64,000 nucleotides of DNA from Dipteris shenzhenensis. Its lineage: Eukaryota; Polypodiophyta; Polypodiopsida; Gleicheniales. The DNA lies in NCBI GenBank assembly GCA_047967505.1, contig CM106540.1; one strand, written 5' to 3'. A program made the position numbers and the translations under genes. Each line of letters opens with the position of its first letter. Positions within the stretch are counted from its first letter, which is position 1. The notes under the pieces are model-generated. The model was not told the origin of the DNA. It ran no database searches and was given only the letters and a program-made list of their open reading frames with translations. This document shows positions 1 through 10,557 of the stretch, one piece after another.

Positions 1-301
1 ACAAAAGGAACAAGCTCAATTTAAGGCTGAGAAACAAGCTCAAGATCCAATCAATGACTTGGACCTGCAAACTATTGATACTGTATTCGAGCCTCTGTTC
101 CAACAATAGACTCCACAACATAATGTACCGCCATGTCAACTTGAAGGAGCCGCACTCTCTAGCATCCTGAGTTGCCCTATGTCAATTCCCATCAGAATCC
201 TCCTACGGAATTGTCCCATTTTCTAGGAGAGTTTCAAAGGATGGATTGAACTCGCAAATCTCTCTCCACCTATGAATGACATCGAAGATATCCCTATGTA
301 G

Positions 302-692
302 ATGGGTGAGAGAGATGACATACACAACATTACTATGCCTTTGATCCACAAGGCATATAATGAAGTCCAGTGGATGGTGGAGCGAGGGTGGAGTAGGTGT
401 AAATGTCCTATCAAAGGAGCTCTATGATGAATGGGGTCTCCCACCAATGCAAAAGGCTAATTTCAACATACACCTTGCCGATGATTCACGGGATAAACCC
501 TTGGGAATAGTGAATGGTGTGTCAACAAAGGTCGCAGGAGTCTACTTTTCCCTTCAATTCACAATCTTGGATCTCCCCAAAAAATCCTATCAAATCTTAC
601 TAGGACATCCTTGGTTACGAGAAGCATCAGTCCTCCATGACTGGGGAGCTGATAGAATGACAATCCAGAATCGTGACATCATGTCAGGGTGA
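302..692 (+). pseudogene. gypsy retropepsin-like protease, copy A
   Basis: The protein starts MGERDD and continues into GVNVLSKELYDEWGLPP and a C-terminal LLGHPWLREASVLHDWG. This matches the protease of copy B (61739-61338, minus), which has the active-site stretch IVDGGAGVNVL. In copy A the bases around the catalytic Asp are rearranged (a local duplication near 370-395), so the DGG motif is broken and the frame shifts. Such a protease would cut the Gag-Pol polyprotein. Nonfunctional here. Confidence 0.8.
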
Positions 693-1771
693 ATGTGGGG
701 ATAGGAGCTATAAAAACAATTGTGCCTAGAGCATTGGATGACACATCTTCATTAACAATATCAAGCAAATCATCTCCGCTGCAACATCATGCCATAGCAG
801 TCGATTCACAAAGCAATGTCAAAAACTGGATACAAACATTGGCAACCATCGACAACTACCATTCATTAGACCCCATCTTCTCACAGATAGATGCTAAGGT
901 GCTACAGGTAGATTCTCCACTCACACATGAAGAACCAATCAATCTAGAGGTGCCATTCTTTATGGCTGACCTCGAGTGGAATAATGAACCTGAAGAAGGT
1001 ACCCATACCAATGATGACTCCAATTTTCCTTGGGACCTTGAAAATGAGGCTCAAAATGCTGAAATTGAAGATCAGATCTTTGATAATGACTTAGCCATTC
1101 TGCATGCCCTAATGGCAGTCGAGCTACCAAAAGTTAAACCTCCAAAGTTGAATAACAACAGAAGATCCCACAAGAAAGCTGAAGGAGGAAATCACAAAAA
1201 ATCCAAGGCCGACGAACACTTCAATGAATTCGAATGAGTCCAAACAAGGATCATTGAATTGTATCTTGCAAAGCCAGCTCCCTCAAAATCAAAACCACCG
1301 CCTCTTGAATGGTCTCTTGAGGGATTGGAAGGAGTATCTATAGCAAATGAACCCTTACTTGGGAACACCTTACCGGTGGAAAAGTTACCCCACAGTTCCC
1401 AACGTAAGAAGTTTTGGAAATATAAGCCACATATGCGGATGAAGCTGGATCAAGAGACATTAGAAAAAGAAAATCAAAAAGAGCCTAACAAGTTGGTAAA
1501 TGAAACTATGCCACCCGGTACACATGGCACATGTCAGGCTAGTTCAACACCATCAGAGGCTAATCTTCGAGAAGTGTCAGAATACTTCAAGAATTACACA
1601 AGTGGCAATGTCCCAATAGCAATGCCAAGACCACTAAGAGAATCTGAAGTTCAAGAAACCAATAGCATTGGAGAAACTCCAATCTATGAGGGACTGGCAA
1701 AAACATACACAATAAATCTCTCCCTTCAAGAGGAGGAAGAAAAACTGGTTTTCATTGGGAAACAACTTTGA
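689..1771 (+). pseudogene. gypsy protease-RT linker region, copy A
   Basis: Two long frames (689-1237 and 1259-1771) encode an acidic, low-hydrophobicity stretch ending in a Lys/Arg-rich patch (about 1150-1215) and the pre-RT sequence. Both are also present in copy B (55398-54490, minus) and the first also at 27758-28183, so this linker is a conserved part of the family. It lies between protease and RT, and I recognise no catalytic domain. The site equivalent to about 920 is where copy B carries the nested Tnt1-like element. The frame ends at a TGA in place of the Cys codon seen in copy B. Confidence 0.7.
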
Positions 1772-2640
1772 CAAGTAGATGAAACCAAACTCAAAGCACT
1801 CCTAATGGAGACCGTGATTGCCTAGCATGGTCATACAAAGAGATGGAAGGAATTTCACTAGACGTGGCAGTACACACGATACCTATAAGGGAAGGTTCCC
1901 ATCCTAAGTATGTGGACCTTATCGCACAAATCCTAAGTATGGCACCATGGTTTTGAGCTAGAAAAACTCCTAGATGCCGAATTCATCTACAAGATAGAGG
2001 ACACTAATTGGGTTTCACCCATTGTCATTGTGCCTAAATGCAACAAGACGCTTAGAATATCCATAAACTTAAAGAATGTGAATGCCGCCACAATTAGGGA
2101 TCACTATCCCCTACCCTTAACAAAAACAGTGTTGGAAAAGGTGGTAGGCTCCGAAATATATAGCTTCTTGGATGGTTTCAGTGGCTATAACCAAGTGCAA
2201 ATTACTCTAAATACCAATAGAAAACAGATTTTGCTACAGAATGGGGTATTTTTGCATATAAATCATGCCATTCAGCCTTTGTAATGCCTTGGCCACATTC
2301 CACCGAGTCATGTTCACAGCTTTCAAGTCATTTTTGAATAAGTTTTTACTGGTGTTCTTGGATGATTTGTGCATCCCTTCAAACAAAAAAGACCACTTCA
2401 AATGTCTTGAAGCAGTACTAATCAAATGCAAGGAGTATGGCATCTCCCTAAATCCAATAAAATGCCAGTTCATGGTCACCCACGGAGTTATTTTGGGACA
2501 TATCGTCTCTCAACATGGGATTGCAATTGACATGGACAAAATCAAAATCATCATGGAATTGCCTCCTCCTACAAATTCCAAAGGTGTACAAGACTTTATG
2601 GGACATGCGGGCTATTATAGAAGATTTATATTCCAGTATG
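1772..2640 (+). pseudogene. gypsy reverse transcriptase, copy A
   Basis: RT motifs in order are SPIVIVPKCNK (about 2010-2045), RDHYPLPLT (2097), SFLDGFSGYNQVQI (2162-2203), the shifted segment MPFSLCNALATFHRV (2265), VFLDDL (2352-2369, catalytic Asp pair) and the connection QDFMGHAGYYRRFI (2590-2630). Several 1-2 nt indels (near 1810, 1905, 1950 and 2240) break the frame. It would copy element RNA into cDNA in the virus-like particle. Copy B carries the same motifs on the minus strand at 54399-53440. Confidence 0.88.
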
Positions 2641-3197
2641 CCATGATAGCTAGACTACGTTACAAATTATCAGTGGAATTCTTATGGATGGAAGAGTGCG
2701 ACCAAGCCTTTGAGCTTTTAAAGTGGTGCCTAATCACAGCACCCATCCTTATATCTCCCAATTGGGATATTGATTTTCATGTTCATACTGATGGATCCAA
2801 GTATGCAATTGGGAGTGTGCTTTGTCAACCTGGTGAACATAAGAAAGACTACCCATTCTACTTCACCAGTTGACAACTCCATGATGTAGAGATCAACTAT
2901 ACCACCACAGAAAGAGAAACCCTAGCAATGGTGTATAGTGTTAAAAAATTTCAGCACTATCTACTAGCAAATGATTTTGTCTTCTTCACCGACCATCAAG
3001 CATTTCTTTATCTTGTGAACCGTCCATGTACAATAGGAAGAATAACTAGATGGCTTCTCTTGCTTCAAGAATTCAACTTCAAAATAGTGGCCCGCAAAGG
3101 TGCCCAACACTACATTGCTGATCACATGTCTCATGTCAAGTCAGGAGAAGAAGCCACTGGAGTAGAAGACGACTTGCCAGATGCCACACTATTTTAG
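2641..3197 (+). pseudogene. gypsy RNase H, copy A
   Basis: Continues from RT: FHVHTDGSKYAIGSVLCQPG (about 2778-2838) holds the first catalytic Asp, then TTERETLAMVYSVKKFQHYL, FFTDHQAFLYL and the linker IADHMSHVKSGEEA. A TGA at about 2871 sits where an Arg CGA codon is expected (S-stop-QLHDVEIN), a CpG-type transition. A TAG at 3195-3197 follows ATLF where copy B has Gln. The domain would degrade the RNA strand during reverse transcription. Confidence 0.85.
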
Positions 3198-4495
3198 ATA
3201 GATGTTGTTCCAGATTGGTGTGGAGATATCATTGGGTACTTAATGGTAGGAATACCACCCCCTAAAATGAAAGCAGTAGATGCCAGAAAACTAATTTTAA
3301 AGGCTGCACCCTATCAACTCATTGCAAGACAACTGTACAAGATGGGCAAGGATTAAGAAGATGTGTAATGCCTCATGAGATCATGCCAATCCTGAGTGAA
3401 GTCCATGAAGGCATTGCAAGAGGACACTTCCAAGGGGAAGCCACAGTAAGAAAGTCCTCCTCGCAGGCTACTGGTGGCCAACACTTTGGGCAAATGCCTA
3501 TGAATATGTAAAAGGCTGTGATGTATGCCAACGGACTACTAAACCACAACACAAAGACTTCAATCCCCTAACAACAGTTGTTGCACAAAAACCATTTGAA
3601 AAATGGGGGATTGACTATGTGGGTCCCATCCATCTAGTAGCAAAAGGAACACAGGCACGCTACATCATTGTGGCCACTGATTACTTTACAAAATGGGCTG
3701 AAGCTAAAGTAGTCAGAAAGGCAGATGCCAGAAGCACAACAAGATTCTTATATGAAAATGTGATCACCCTATTCGGATGCCCCATTGAAATTGTGTCGGA
3801 TAGAGGCTAAGGTAATCCAAGAACTCTTGTCTGGCTTTATGGTAATCCATAGAAAAAGCACACCCTACTACCCCCAAGGGAATGTACAAGCCGAATCCAC
3901 CAATAAAATATTATGCATTATCCTCACCAAGGTAGTAGAACCACAGTGTTTTGATTGGGTAGAGAAACTGAATGCAACCTTATGGGCATACAGAAGCACA
4001 CTCAAGGTCAATACAAGAAACACACCTTTTCAATTGGTATACGACCTTGAAGCTATGGTCCCACTAGAATTCGTAATACCAAGCCTATGCATAGCAGTAT
4101 AGGAATGCATGGGAGACCATGAATCCTTGAAAGAAAGAGTCTATCAGTCAGAGAAGCATACAAAGACAAGACTAGTCACCTACCATGCCATGACAACAGA
4201 ACAACGTAGAAGAAAGGCATGGTTTGAAAGAAATCTTAAAGCTAAAGACATCAAGGAAGGTGACTTGGTCCTGTTATACAATGCCAAAGCACACAATGGG
4301 AAACTGAAGTATTTAGGTCAAGGACCCTACCAAGTAAGAAAGGTGAATCCCATCGGAGCTATGCTTCTAGAAACATTGGATGGAGTCCAATTCAACACAA
4401 CAAGAAATGGGAGCAAACTGAAGCGCTACTACTTCAACACGCAAGCCATCCCCGACAAAAATGAAGATTTAGGAAACCAAATCTTCCTTAGTTAG
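3198..4495 (+). pseudogene. gypsy integrase, copy A
   Basis: The zinc-binding HHCC part is at about 3367-3545 (MPHEIMPILSEVHEGIARGHF, then CDVCQR). The catalytic core is at 3600-4100 with GIDYVGPIH, ATDYFTKWAEA and FGCPIEIVSDRG. A deletion right after SDRG (3810) removes part of the core, and the frame resumes with STPYYPQGN and AESTNKI, which holds the Glu. The C-terminal part at 4109-4495 (GDLVLLYNAKAHNGKLKYLGQGPYQVRKV) is the SH3-like tail. No chromodomain is seen after it. The enzyme would insert the cDNA. Confidence 0.87.
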
Positions 4496-4858
4496 GATTA
4501 GATTGTATCACGAGCACTCACTTGCATGTGTACATCTTCGCACATAGGTAGCATCAATCGATTTTAACCTAGGGCTCAAAAGTGATGCCTGAGTTCTAGC
4601 TGCCCTATGAAATCCCAGCAACAAAAAAAAAGCATATAGTTAGTCCCTACCTAGCTACTAGGTCACATGCACTCACACGCTTTCGCTAGATATATAGATG
4701 ATTGCATGAATAATTGTGCCACACACTTTCATTCCACACTCTCAAAGCATGTATAAAAATAAGATCTCTCAGAAATACACACAAAGGTCATACTTGCATG
4801 ACAACTAATCTAATGATCAATGGTACAACACATGCACATAAATACAGGTTTAGAAGAA
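4496..4858 (+). other. gypsy spacer between pol and extra ORF
   Basis: Non-coding stretch, also present in copy B (about 51640-51252, minus). It has a short A-run at 4622-4630 and many stops in all frames. It could hold signals for expressing the downstream ORF, but no promoter or splice site can be shown. Confidence 0.5.
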
Positions 4859-6495
4859 ATGCTGCCACTAAAGAGGATGCGTAGAAAGAGCCCACTGCCT
4901 CTACCCATGAGACCCCCTCCAGAGTTTGCAGCCATCTACATCCTCTCAACCATGGTGACCATAGACATTTGTGGTCCAAAGCAATAGCTCTGAGGAGGAT
5001 TTAGTACCACCACGAAGAACAAATGCCACCCCAGTCACCACCGGCCTACACAACCATTGATGGGGCCCATTCACTGGAACTTGTTTGGATGCCTACATCG
5101 ACTTATGCTCTTTCCAAGGAAGCAACATCTTACTTAGAGCAAAGGGTCTAGGTAGTTTGCATGAGAGCCTAAAATCCTTGGAGGACAGTCCTACAATGAC
5201 CACATACATCACATACATTAGGGACTTTCTCCATTCTTACCACTCGAGCAATGCACAGGTTGGCAAGTATGGTACTATCACTATACATCAGAGCCCACTC
5301 AGCATTATCCTCGATAGTACAATCATTCAAAGGGCTTTCTCACTCCCAACACAAGGTGCCAAATACTCCACATGGTGTGCCAATGCAAAATTTCTCGAAG
5401 TACAGCCTCTCCTCACCAAGGGCACACTGTTCCATAGGGATGGCATATTACTTTGCACCATCCTTAACCATCGCCTCAAGGAAGCAGCACAATTCCTATC
5501 CACAATCTTGGGGGTTAAGTGCGGCAAGAATCAATCCCTTCCACTCTACACATTTGTTTTTCTGAGTAGGAAGCTAAAGCAAGACTAGATCCAGCACTTA
5601 GTCATTTTCTTTACAAAAAAACTAGATGGTTCATCAGGCCAAAAATATAAAATCCCACACTTATTGGCTATAATCATAGAAAAGGAGCTACAAGAACGAG
5701 AAATGACTCTGCCCTAGTCACCAAAACCAATTGAGAAGTTGGACATCCCCTTCTCACCAGTATGGGAGCTGTCACCAACCTCTCCTACTATCACATTGGC
5801 AAGTGCAAATGCCTTAGAAGAAATACATATTCTAGAGGTCGGAATTGAGGAATTGCCCCACGAGATGCTATAGCTTGGTGCGTAACTAAACCAATATATC
5901 TCCAACAACAACAGCAACCAGAGCCTAAGGAAAGATCAACACCAGAGCCTGAGGCTACATCAGCATGAGAACCACCCATCGATGCCATGCCAGTCAATGA
6001 GTGATAAGGGGAGCTAGTGCCAGACAACAATATGACTATTGTACACAAGTGAATGAAATACCATTGGAACGACCTCCCATAATTGCTACAGAATCATCAG
6101 GATGGCTACATGGGCACCACTTGTATCAGTAGCATCGCCAATACTCATCACCGTTTGTCATTCTCCAACATCAAGCTAGCTAAATGATCCAAATGTCAGA
6201 ACTATTCACTAGCTTGGCCAAGGAAGAATATGCAAGAAGAAAGATGAGCGAAGAGCAAATGGAGAAATTCAATAAGTTTTGTATCCTCAATAGGAAGGAG
6301 ATGCAGAAGTAAATTGAGAGATATGAAGCGGCCAAAGCAGAAAGAATAAATGCAAGGACGAGATTGAGAGTAATGTATAGGAAATCGCAACCATATCCAC
6401 GAGATCTCACCCTTCTTCCGACTCACATGTCAGTCGATTACCTACAACTAGCTCTACGTAAAGCCGAATGTGATGGAGAGACAATAAACAAGCGT
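4859..6495 (+). pseudogene. extra ORF downstream of gypsy pol, copy A
   Basis: Begins with a basic start MLPLKRMRRKSP that looks like a nuclear-localisation patch and is matched in copy B at 51251 (MPPLKRMRRKSP). A conserved region follows (5085-5588: RAFSLP, HRLKEAAQFLSTILGV, LPLYTFVFLSRKLKQD), then a Pro/Glu/Ser-rich stretch and a charged, helix-rich end (about 6190-6490). I see no signal peptide or transmembrane segment, so it does not look like an envelope protein. Stops and frameshifts are scattered. Function unknown. The tail after KEEYAR differs from copy B. Confidence 0.65.
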
Positions 6496-7265
6496 GAGCC
6501 AGAGTTATCATCTGAACCAAGCCACCTTGGTTTCATGGGATTGATCTCCAACTGTCGGCATGCGGCATCAAAATGCTAGAGGAATCTGGGCTGGATCTCC
6601 CCTACCATTATATTTAGGAAGTTCTAGTTTTCCCAAGGGGCATCTGCCTTGATTGTTATTATTTCTTTGATTAAAGAAATTGTCAGCCTCTACATCGAGG
6701 TCAATATCCCCATCATTGTCGTGATGACGTCCAGCCATGTTGGGGCATGGAGGAGTTAAAGGAAGTGATTGAATCTCCGGGAGGGATTCGGGGTAGAGGA
6801 TTGTCAGGGGCGATGGTTGCAGTGGAGTTGTATGCAAATTTGGCAAGTGTTGCAGTCGGAGGCATTGGCCAAAACGTAGCTGCATGCAGATTGGGCGAGA
6901 TTTGCCAAGGGTGTCTCTACCACAAGTGCGGGTGTGGATGAAGTTTTGTCGGGAGGGTTAGAATGGTGTTAGTTTGTGGAGGGACCATCATGTTAATAAT
7001 GTGCATAAGATTATCCTACGTGTGTAGGGAACTGTGCTGGTGTAGACCGATCGTTAATCGGAGGTCACGGCGTGAAGATACGAGCAAATTTGTGCAAAAC
7101 AAGGCCCACACAGGGGCACAAATGAGGAGTGCTAGGGATGCCAAAATGGTGTACAATGGGTTGGAAAAATACCCTGTAGCATGGTGTTTTTGTGTGTGAA
7201 ATCTGGATTCAGACGGGGTTCAATTTGTGTCCCAAATGGATGAGTTACGAGGGGTTAAAGTAGGT
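6496..7265 (-). mobile_element. gypsy fragment: 5' leader and gag start, inverted
   Basis: Reading the minus strand, 7265-6866 matches the leader at 63770-63370 (shared text such as CGTTAATCGGAGGTCACGG), and 6865-6505 matches the gag N-terminus. It points toward copy A, so the 3' region of copy A meets the 5' region of a second, oppositely oriented copy. The break is at about 6496-6507. Either two insertions abut here or a local inversion joined them. Confidence 0.8.
6505..6865 (-). pseudogene. gypsy gag N-terminus, truncated
   Basis: Start ATG at 6865 (MPPTATLAKF), equivalent to MPSTPTLATF at 63366. The conserved stretch NMAGRHHDNDGDIDLD and NFFNQRNNNNQGRCPLGKL is intact, then a small indel near 6590 shifts the frame inside the GDPAGFLQHFD segment. 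The gene is cut at about 6505 after KVAWF. Gag would form the particle shell. Confidence 0.75.
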
Positions 7266-7455
7266 ATAAATTTTGCTTTTTTTTTTTCTTTTTTGGGGCT
7301 TACCTCTTGAGGTAATTAAGTAATTATTTGTGGCAATATACGCTATAAAATAGATGCATCCTCATTGATTTAATGATGCTCTTTTGTAGTACAAAAAGTA
7401 CAGTGCATTATGGTCATATGGATGACATTTTCACGTAGAACGCATCGGATACCGA

Positions 7456-8180
7456 TCTTCTCTCCTCGCAGTTGGATTATTGTGGGACCATATGCAAAAT
7501 CTATGAAATTGATTTCAAATGATTTAATATTTTCATTCTTGATGTAAAATGGTTTAGAACTATTTACAATGGTTCCCATGTGATAGTGAGGAAAGATAGT
7601 AGCGGTTTCTTTGCAATAGACTCCACCAAACTTTGGACCGATGAAAGTGATAATTTTGTTCTTCGGAGCATTGTGAGCAGGTGCGTACTAATGATTTAAT
7701 TAATTGAAGCTTTCATTTTTAAAGATCCATTGGTACATGTACTTAAGAATAATTTCATATATATAATTGATGGCATTTGGCACCCATCTTCAATATAGGT
7801 GTTTTTTCATCCGAATCGTATTGATCCAAGATGGTGGTACGAGATCCAAGTTGCACCATGAAGTAAGCAAATTTTTAAAGATAGAGATGTGGATATGGAG
7901 AAGCCACTACCAATGCCGGATCCAATTGATCCAGATGCATCTAGCAAAGAAGATGAAGATCACAATATGAGCCAAGAGGAAGATGCACATAATGACATCG
8001 TATAGGAGGAAGATGGAGATCACAATATTGAGGAAGAATATGATGATCATCAAGAATCACCACACTTTATTGAAGAAGATGATCATGTCTTAGGTGAACA
8101 TACAATGCCAGAGTAGTATGATGATGATATAGATCAACTCAGTATAGAGTTGGAGATAGAGACTTGTTTGGCGCACTAGA
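7456..8180 (+). pseudogene. CACTA transposase-associated DUF4216-like fragment
   Basis: Exon-like reading: LDYCGTICKIYEIDF, FILDVKWFRTI, FFAIDSTKLWTDESDNFVL, RSIVSR. After an apparent GT...AG intron (about 7682-7796) it resumes as FFHPNRIDPRWWYEI and an acidic tail rich in Glu/Asp/His to about 8180. The YCG.I..IYEIDF and DVKWFR motifs plus the acidic tail are typical of DUF4216 proteins from CACTA elements. In-frame stops (for example near 7518, 8002 and 8115) make it a pseudogene. A related remnant is at about 17270-17585. Confidence 0.55.
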
Positions 8181-8578
8181 CTTGAAGCTATTGATGTAAA
8201 TGCTCTTCATTGATTTTTTTCATCTCAAACTTGGACATGGATATATGAGCTCCAAACTTGATGTACATGATCTTGTACTTTTAATATTTCAAAAAATCAA
8301 ACATGTATGAAAAGGAAAAAAATTTTGTCATTGGGAAAAACTATCTTTAAAGGTCGATATGGGGAAAAACACTCTCTGTAAAACATCGTGAAAGGAAACT
8401 ATCTCAGTGTTGCTATATAACGACTTCTACAAGTCTGGCAAGTGTCACTATATAGTGACTCTATACAAACATCAATATATAGCGACACTTGACTAAACCT
8501 GCTTTGCTTACCGATGATTAGAGCCCCACATGTGCTAAATATCGGCGCTTAAGGATCGATCGAAATAGGGCCCGTGTG

Positions 8579-8586
8579 TAGTAGTG
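8579..8586 (+). repeat. CACTA terminal sequence (TAGTAGTG)
   Basis: Eight bases reading CACTACTA on the minus strand, in the right place and orientation relative to the upstream transposase fragment. The opposite terminus is not in the window. Confidence 0.5.
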
Positions 8587-9689
8587 CAACCTTTAAGTGA
8601 ATAATTGATGGGAGCATATTGATACATACTTTTTGTTACTCATGTATGAGACATGTAGAAAACAATAAAATATGCATGTCAGACCATGAAGATGTTTGCT
8701 ACAAGACCTAAAAGTGGAGAGGGAGATTTGTGGAGAGGATCGATAGGTAGGAGGTAGGGAGGGAGATTTGTTTGTAGGGATTTCAAAGGGGATGGAAAAC
8801 AAAGGGAAAGTTGTTTGAGGGTTAAAAAAAAAGAAAAAAGAGTGAGGTATCACGAGAGAGAATCACACTATTTTTGCCAAGGAATTATCGGTATATGCCG
8901 ATGGTTTAAAAAGGATAGTGTTGGTATATACCAATACTTTTGGTGTATTGGAGTTGGTATATACCATTGGAATTAGGATATTTAAGTCAATATATACTAA
9001 GGGAATAGGGAGTTTCCCTTCAATTTGGATGGATGCTTGCTCGGGAGCATGGAGTGGCTTAGGGAGAGGTTGCCTTATCCTTGCACACATTGCAAGTGAG
9101 AGCCGTATTGTCATATGCCACATGCAAGTGTATGGGGAGCTATCACAAGTACCAGTTGTTAGTGGTGCCAGTGGATCATTAGTAAGTCAATGGTATTTGA
9201 GTTCATGATTAATATTTCATGTGTATGGCACACACTAACCTTGTATTTACATGAAACCATTATATAGGATGAGGAGGACAATGAGGGAGCACATCCATCT
9301 GCTTACTTAGAGACTGAGGATGCTCTCCCTGATGTGTCAGATGATGATGAGGGTATGGTGGACATTATGGATTCTACTTTTAGAGGCATGACATCACATG
9401 TACATGTGATATCCAAGTCTGAGACCGTGGTGTAGGATTTGCAATCATAAAACTTATATGATGAGGATCATGATGCCAAAGCTACGGGCTTGCCTCTCAA
9501 TCTTGAACTTGCAAGCAAAGTATGGTTGGTGAGACACATGTGTCTTGGCCTTAATTAAGTTAGCAAATAATTTATATCAACTGTGTATCTCTCCCTCTTC
9601 TTTTGTTTTGGTAGAGAGCTACAAGGCAAGCCTTCTCTTTGTTTGGTGGAACCTTGGGGGCAAATCTAGCCTCTTATAAAGAGGATCCT
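8587..9689. other. unassigned DNA with acidic coding-like remnant
   Basis: No recognisable gene. At about 9270-9530 the plus strand reads DEEDNEGAHPSAYLETEDALPDV-like acidic protein broken by stops. Such acidic stretches occur in CACTA-related proteins, but nothing decisive is visible. The purine-rich stretch 8715-8850 and the 33-bp minisatellite (8889-8999) also lie here. Confidence 0.4.
8889..8999. repeat. 33-bp minisatellite with palindromic cores
   Basis: Four cores at 8889, 8922, 8955 and about 8988 are spaced exactly 33 bp apart. The second and third read TGGTATATACCA, a perfect palindrome; the first reads CGGTATATGCCG; the fourth is degenerate (AATATATACTA). The period of 11 codons gives an 11-residue protein repeat (VYTN...) on either strand, so short open frames here are by-products of the repeat. 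Confidence 0.7.
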
Positions 9690-10192
9690 AAGCTTTGAGG
9701 CTCAACAAATAAATACATAGCTAGATCTTGAGTATGTTTGAGAAGCTTGTCTTCCTCTATATACTCCATTGTTCTACTTGAAAGCTACTATAAATATTTT
9801 ATTTGCTACGTAGTACAAAACATTCCAAAGTCTATTTTGAAACAAATTTCATAGAAGATAAGACAAAATAATGTAGCATATGCTCAAAATTCATTCAAAT
9901 ATCTATCAAATTGTAAATAGATTATAATGATTATACAAGTGACTGCAAAGTGAGGTTCCACTAAACATTGCATCATAAGAACTTAAAATTTTTGTATTCT
10001 CATTGTGATTTATTAGATATAATTCAAGAGGTTCCTGAGCTTACATAGACCTTGAGTTTATTTGAGAAGGCTATCTAATCTTACCATAATTACTTCAAAT
10101 TTTCTCATTCTCAATTTACTTTATTAGATAGAATTTAAAAAGACCTAATCTTACATAGAGCTTGAGTATGTTTAAGAAGCTTATATACCTTA
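9690..10192. repeat. ~325-bp degenerate tandem repeat, left part
   Basis: The anchor CTTGAGTATGTTTGAGAAG recurs (with changes) at about 9727, 10049, 10160 and, beyond copia element 1, at 16035. Surrounding text (TTCAAGAGG, ACATTGCATCATA.GAAC, TTCTCATT..GATTTA) is shared between units. Removing copia element 1 gives spacings of about 322, 111 (partial unit) and 333 bp. AT-rich and non-coding, with no known family recognised. Confidence 0.6.
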
Positions 10193-10197
10193 GTATA

Positions 10198-10543
10198 TGT
10201 GAAGATAGTGGGAGAGAAGGAAGGAGTTTCACTTGCAACTTTCTCACATACACAATGGGGGAATACACACAAAGGTGGAGGCTGAAAACAGTTTCCCTCT
10301 TCTTAGTTGTGAAGGCCAAAAGAACTCTAGTACAAAGAAATAGGAGAAACCTATATGTGGGTCTCAAACCAAACTCAGCTACCTAAGGTGGCATACTAAC
10401 TGAGCCACAAACTAGAGTACATAAGGATAGCTGTCATCCAGCTATTATTCATGGGCGGTGTACCAACCGCATCTGCAGCTAACAAGTCGGTGACATAAAT
10501 GCACAACGGTCACCTTGGCATATCGGAGCTCAATATCTCAACA
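10198..10543 (-). repeat. 3' LTR of copia element 1
   Basis: On the plus strand it starts TGTGAAGATAG and ends ATCTCAACA, so on the element strand it runs TGTTGAGAT...CTTCACA. Same LTR type as at 15383, 19146 and 24352. Directly followed by the polypurine tract (minus strand) at 10544-10557. Confidence 0.93.
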
Positions 10544-10557
10544 CTCCACCTCGAGCT
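10544..10557 (-). other. polypurine tract of copia element 1
   Basis: Read on the minus strand, CTCGAGGTGGAG precedes the 3' LTR start TGTTGAG. This is the expected plus-strand DNA primer position. The copy in element 2 is cleaner (GAGGGGGAG). Confidence 0.7.

Larger units (their letters stand above)
1..6495 (+). mobile_element. Ty3/gypsy element, copy A (left-truncated, decayed)
   Basis: The reading order is end of gag/linker, protease, linker, RT, RNase H, integrase, then an extra ORF. The same order and closely similar protein are found on the minus strand at 62036-47594 (copy B). The element runs off the left window edge. On the right it stops at about 6495, where antisense gag of the same family begins, so no LTR is present. 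Protease with Asp-Gly-Gly, the SFLDGFSGYNQ RT motif and an extra ORF behind pol resemble the plant Tat/Athila branch; that lineage call is inference. Frameshifts and stops occur in every domain, so this copy is dead. Confidence 0.9.
7266..8586 (+). mobile_element. CACTA (En/Spm) element, 3' part
   Basis: The coding remnant matches the DUF4216 part of CACTA TNP2-type transposase ORFs. The stretch ends at 8579-8586 with TAGTAGTG, the reverse complement of a CACTACTA terminus. In front of it are several TATATAGYGAC-like boxes (about 8413-8495), as expected of subterminal repeats. The 5' end is missing: leader DNA of the gypsy family lies directly upstream of 7266. A 3-bp TSD cannot be tested without the other end. 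Confidence 0.6.
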
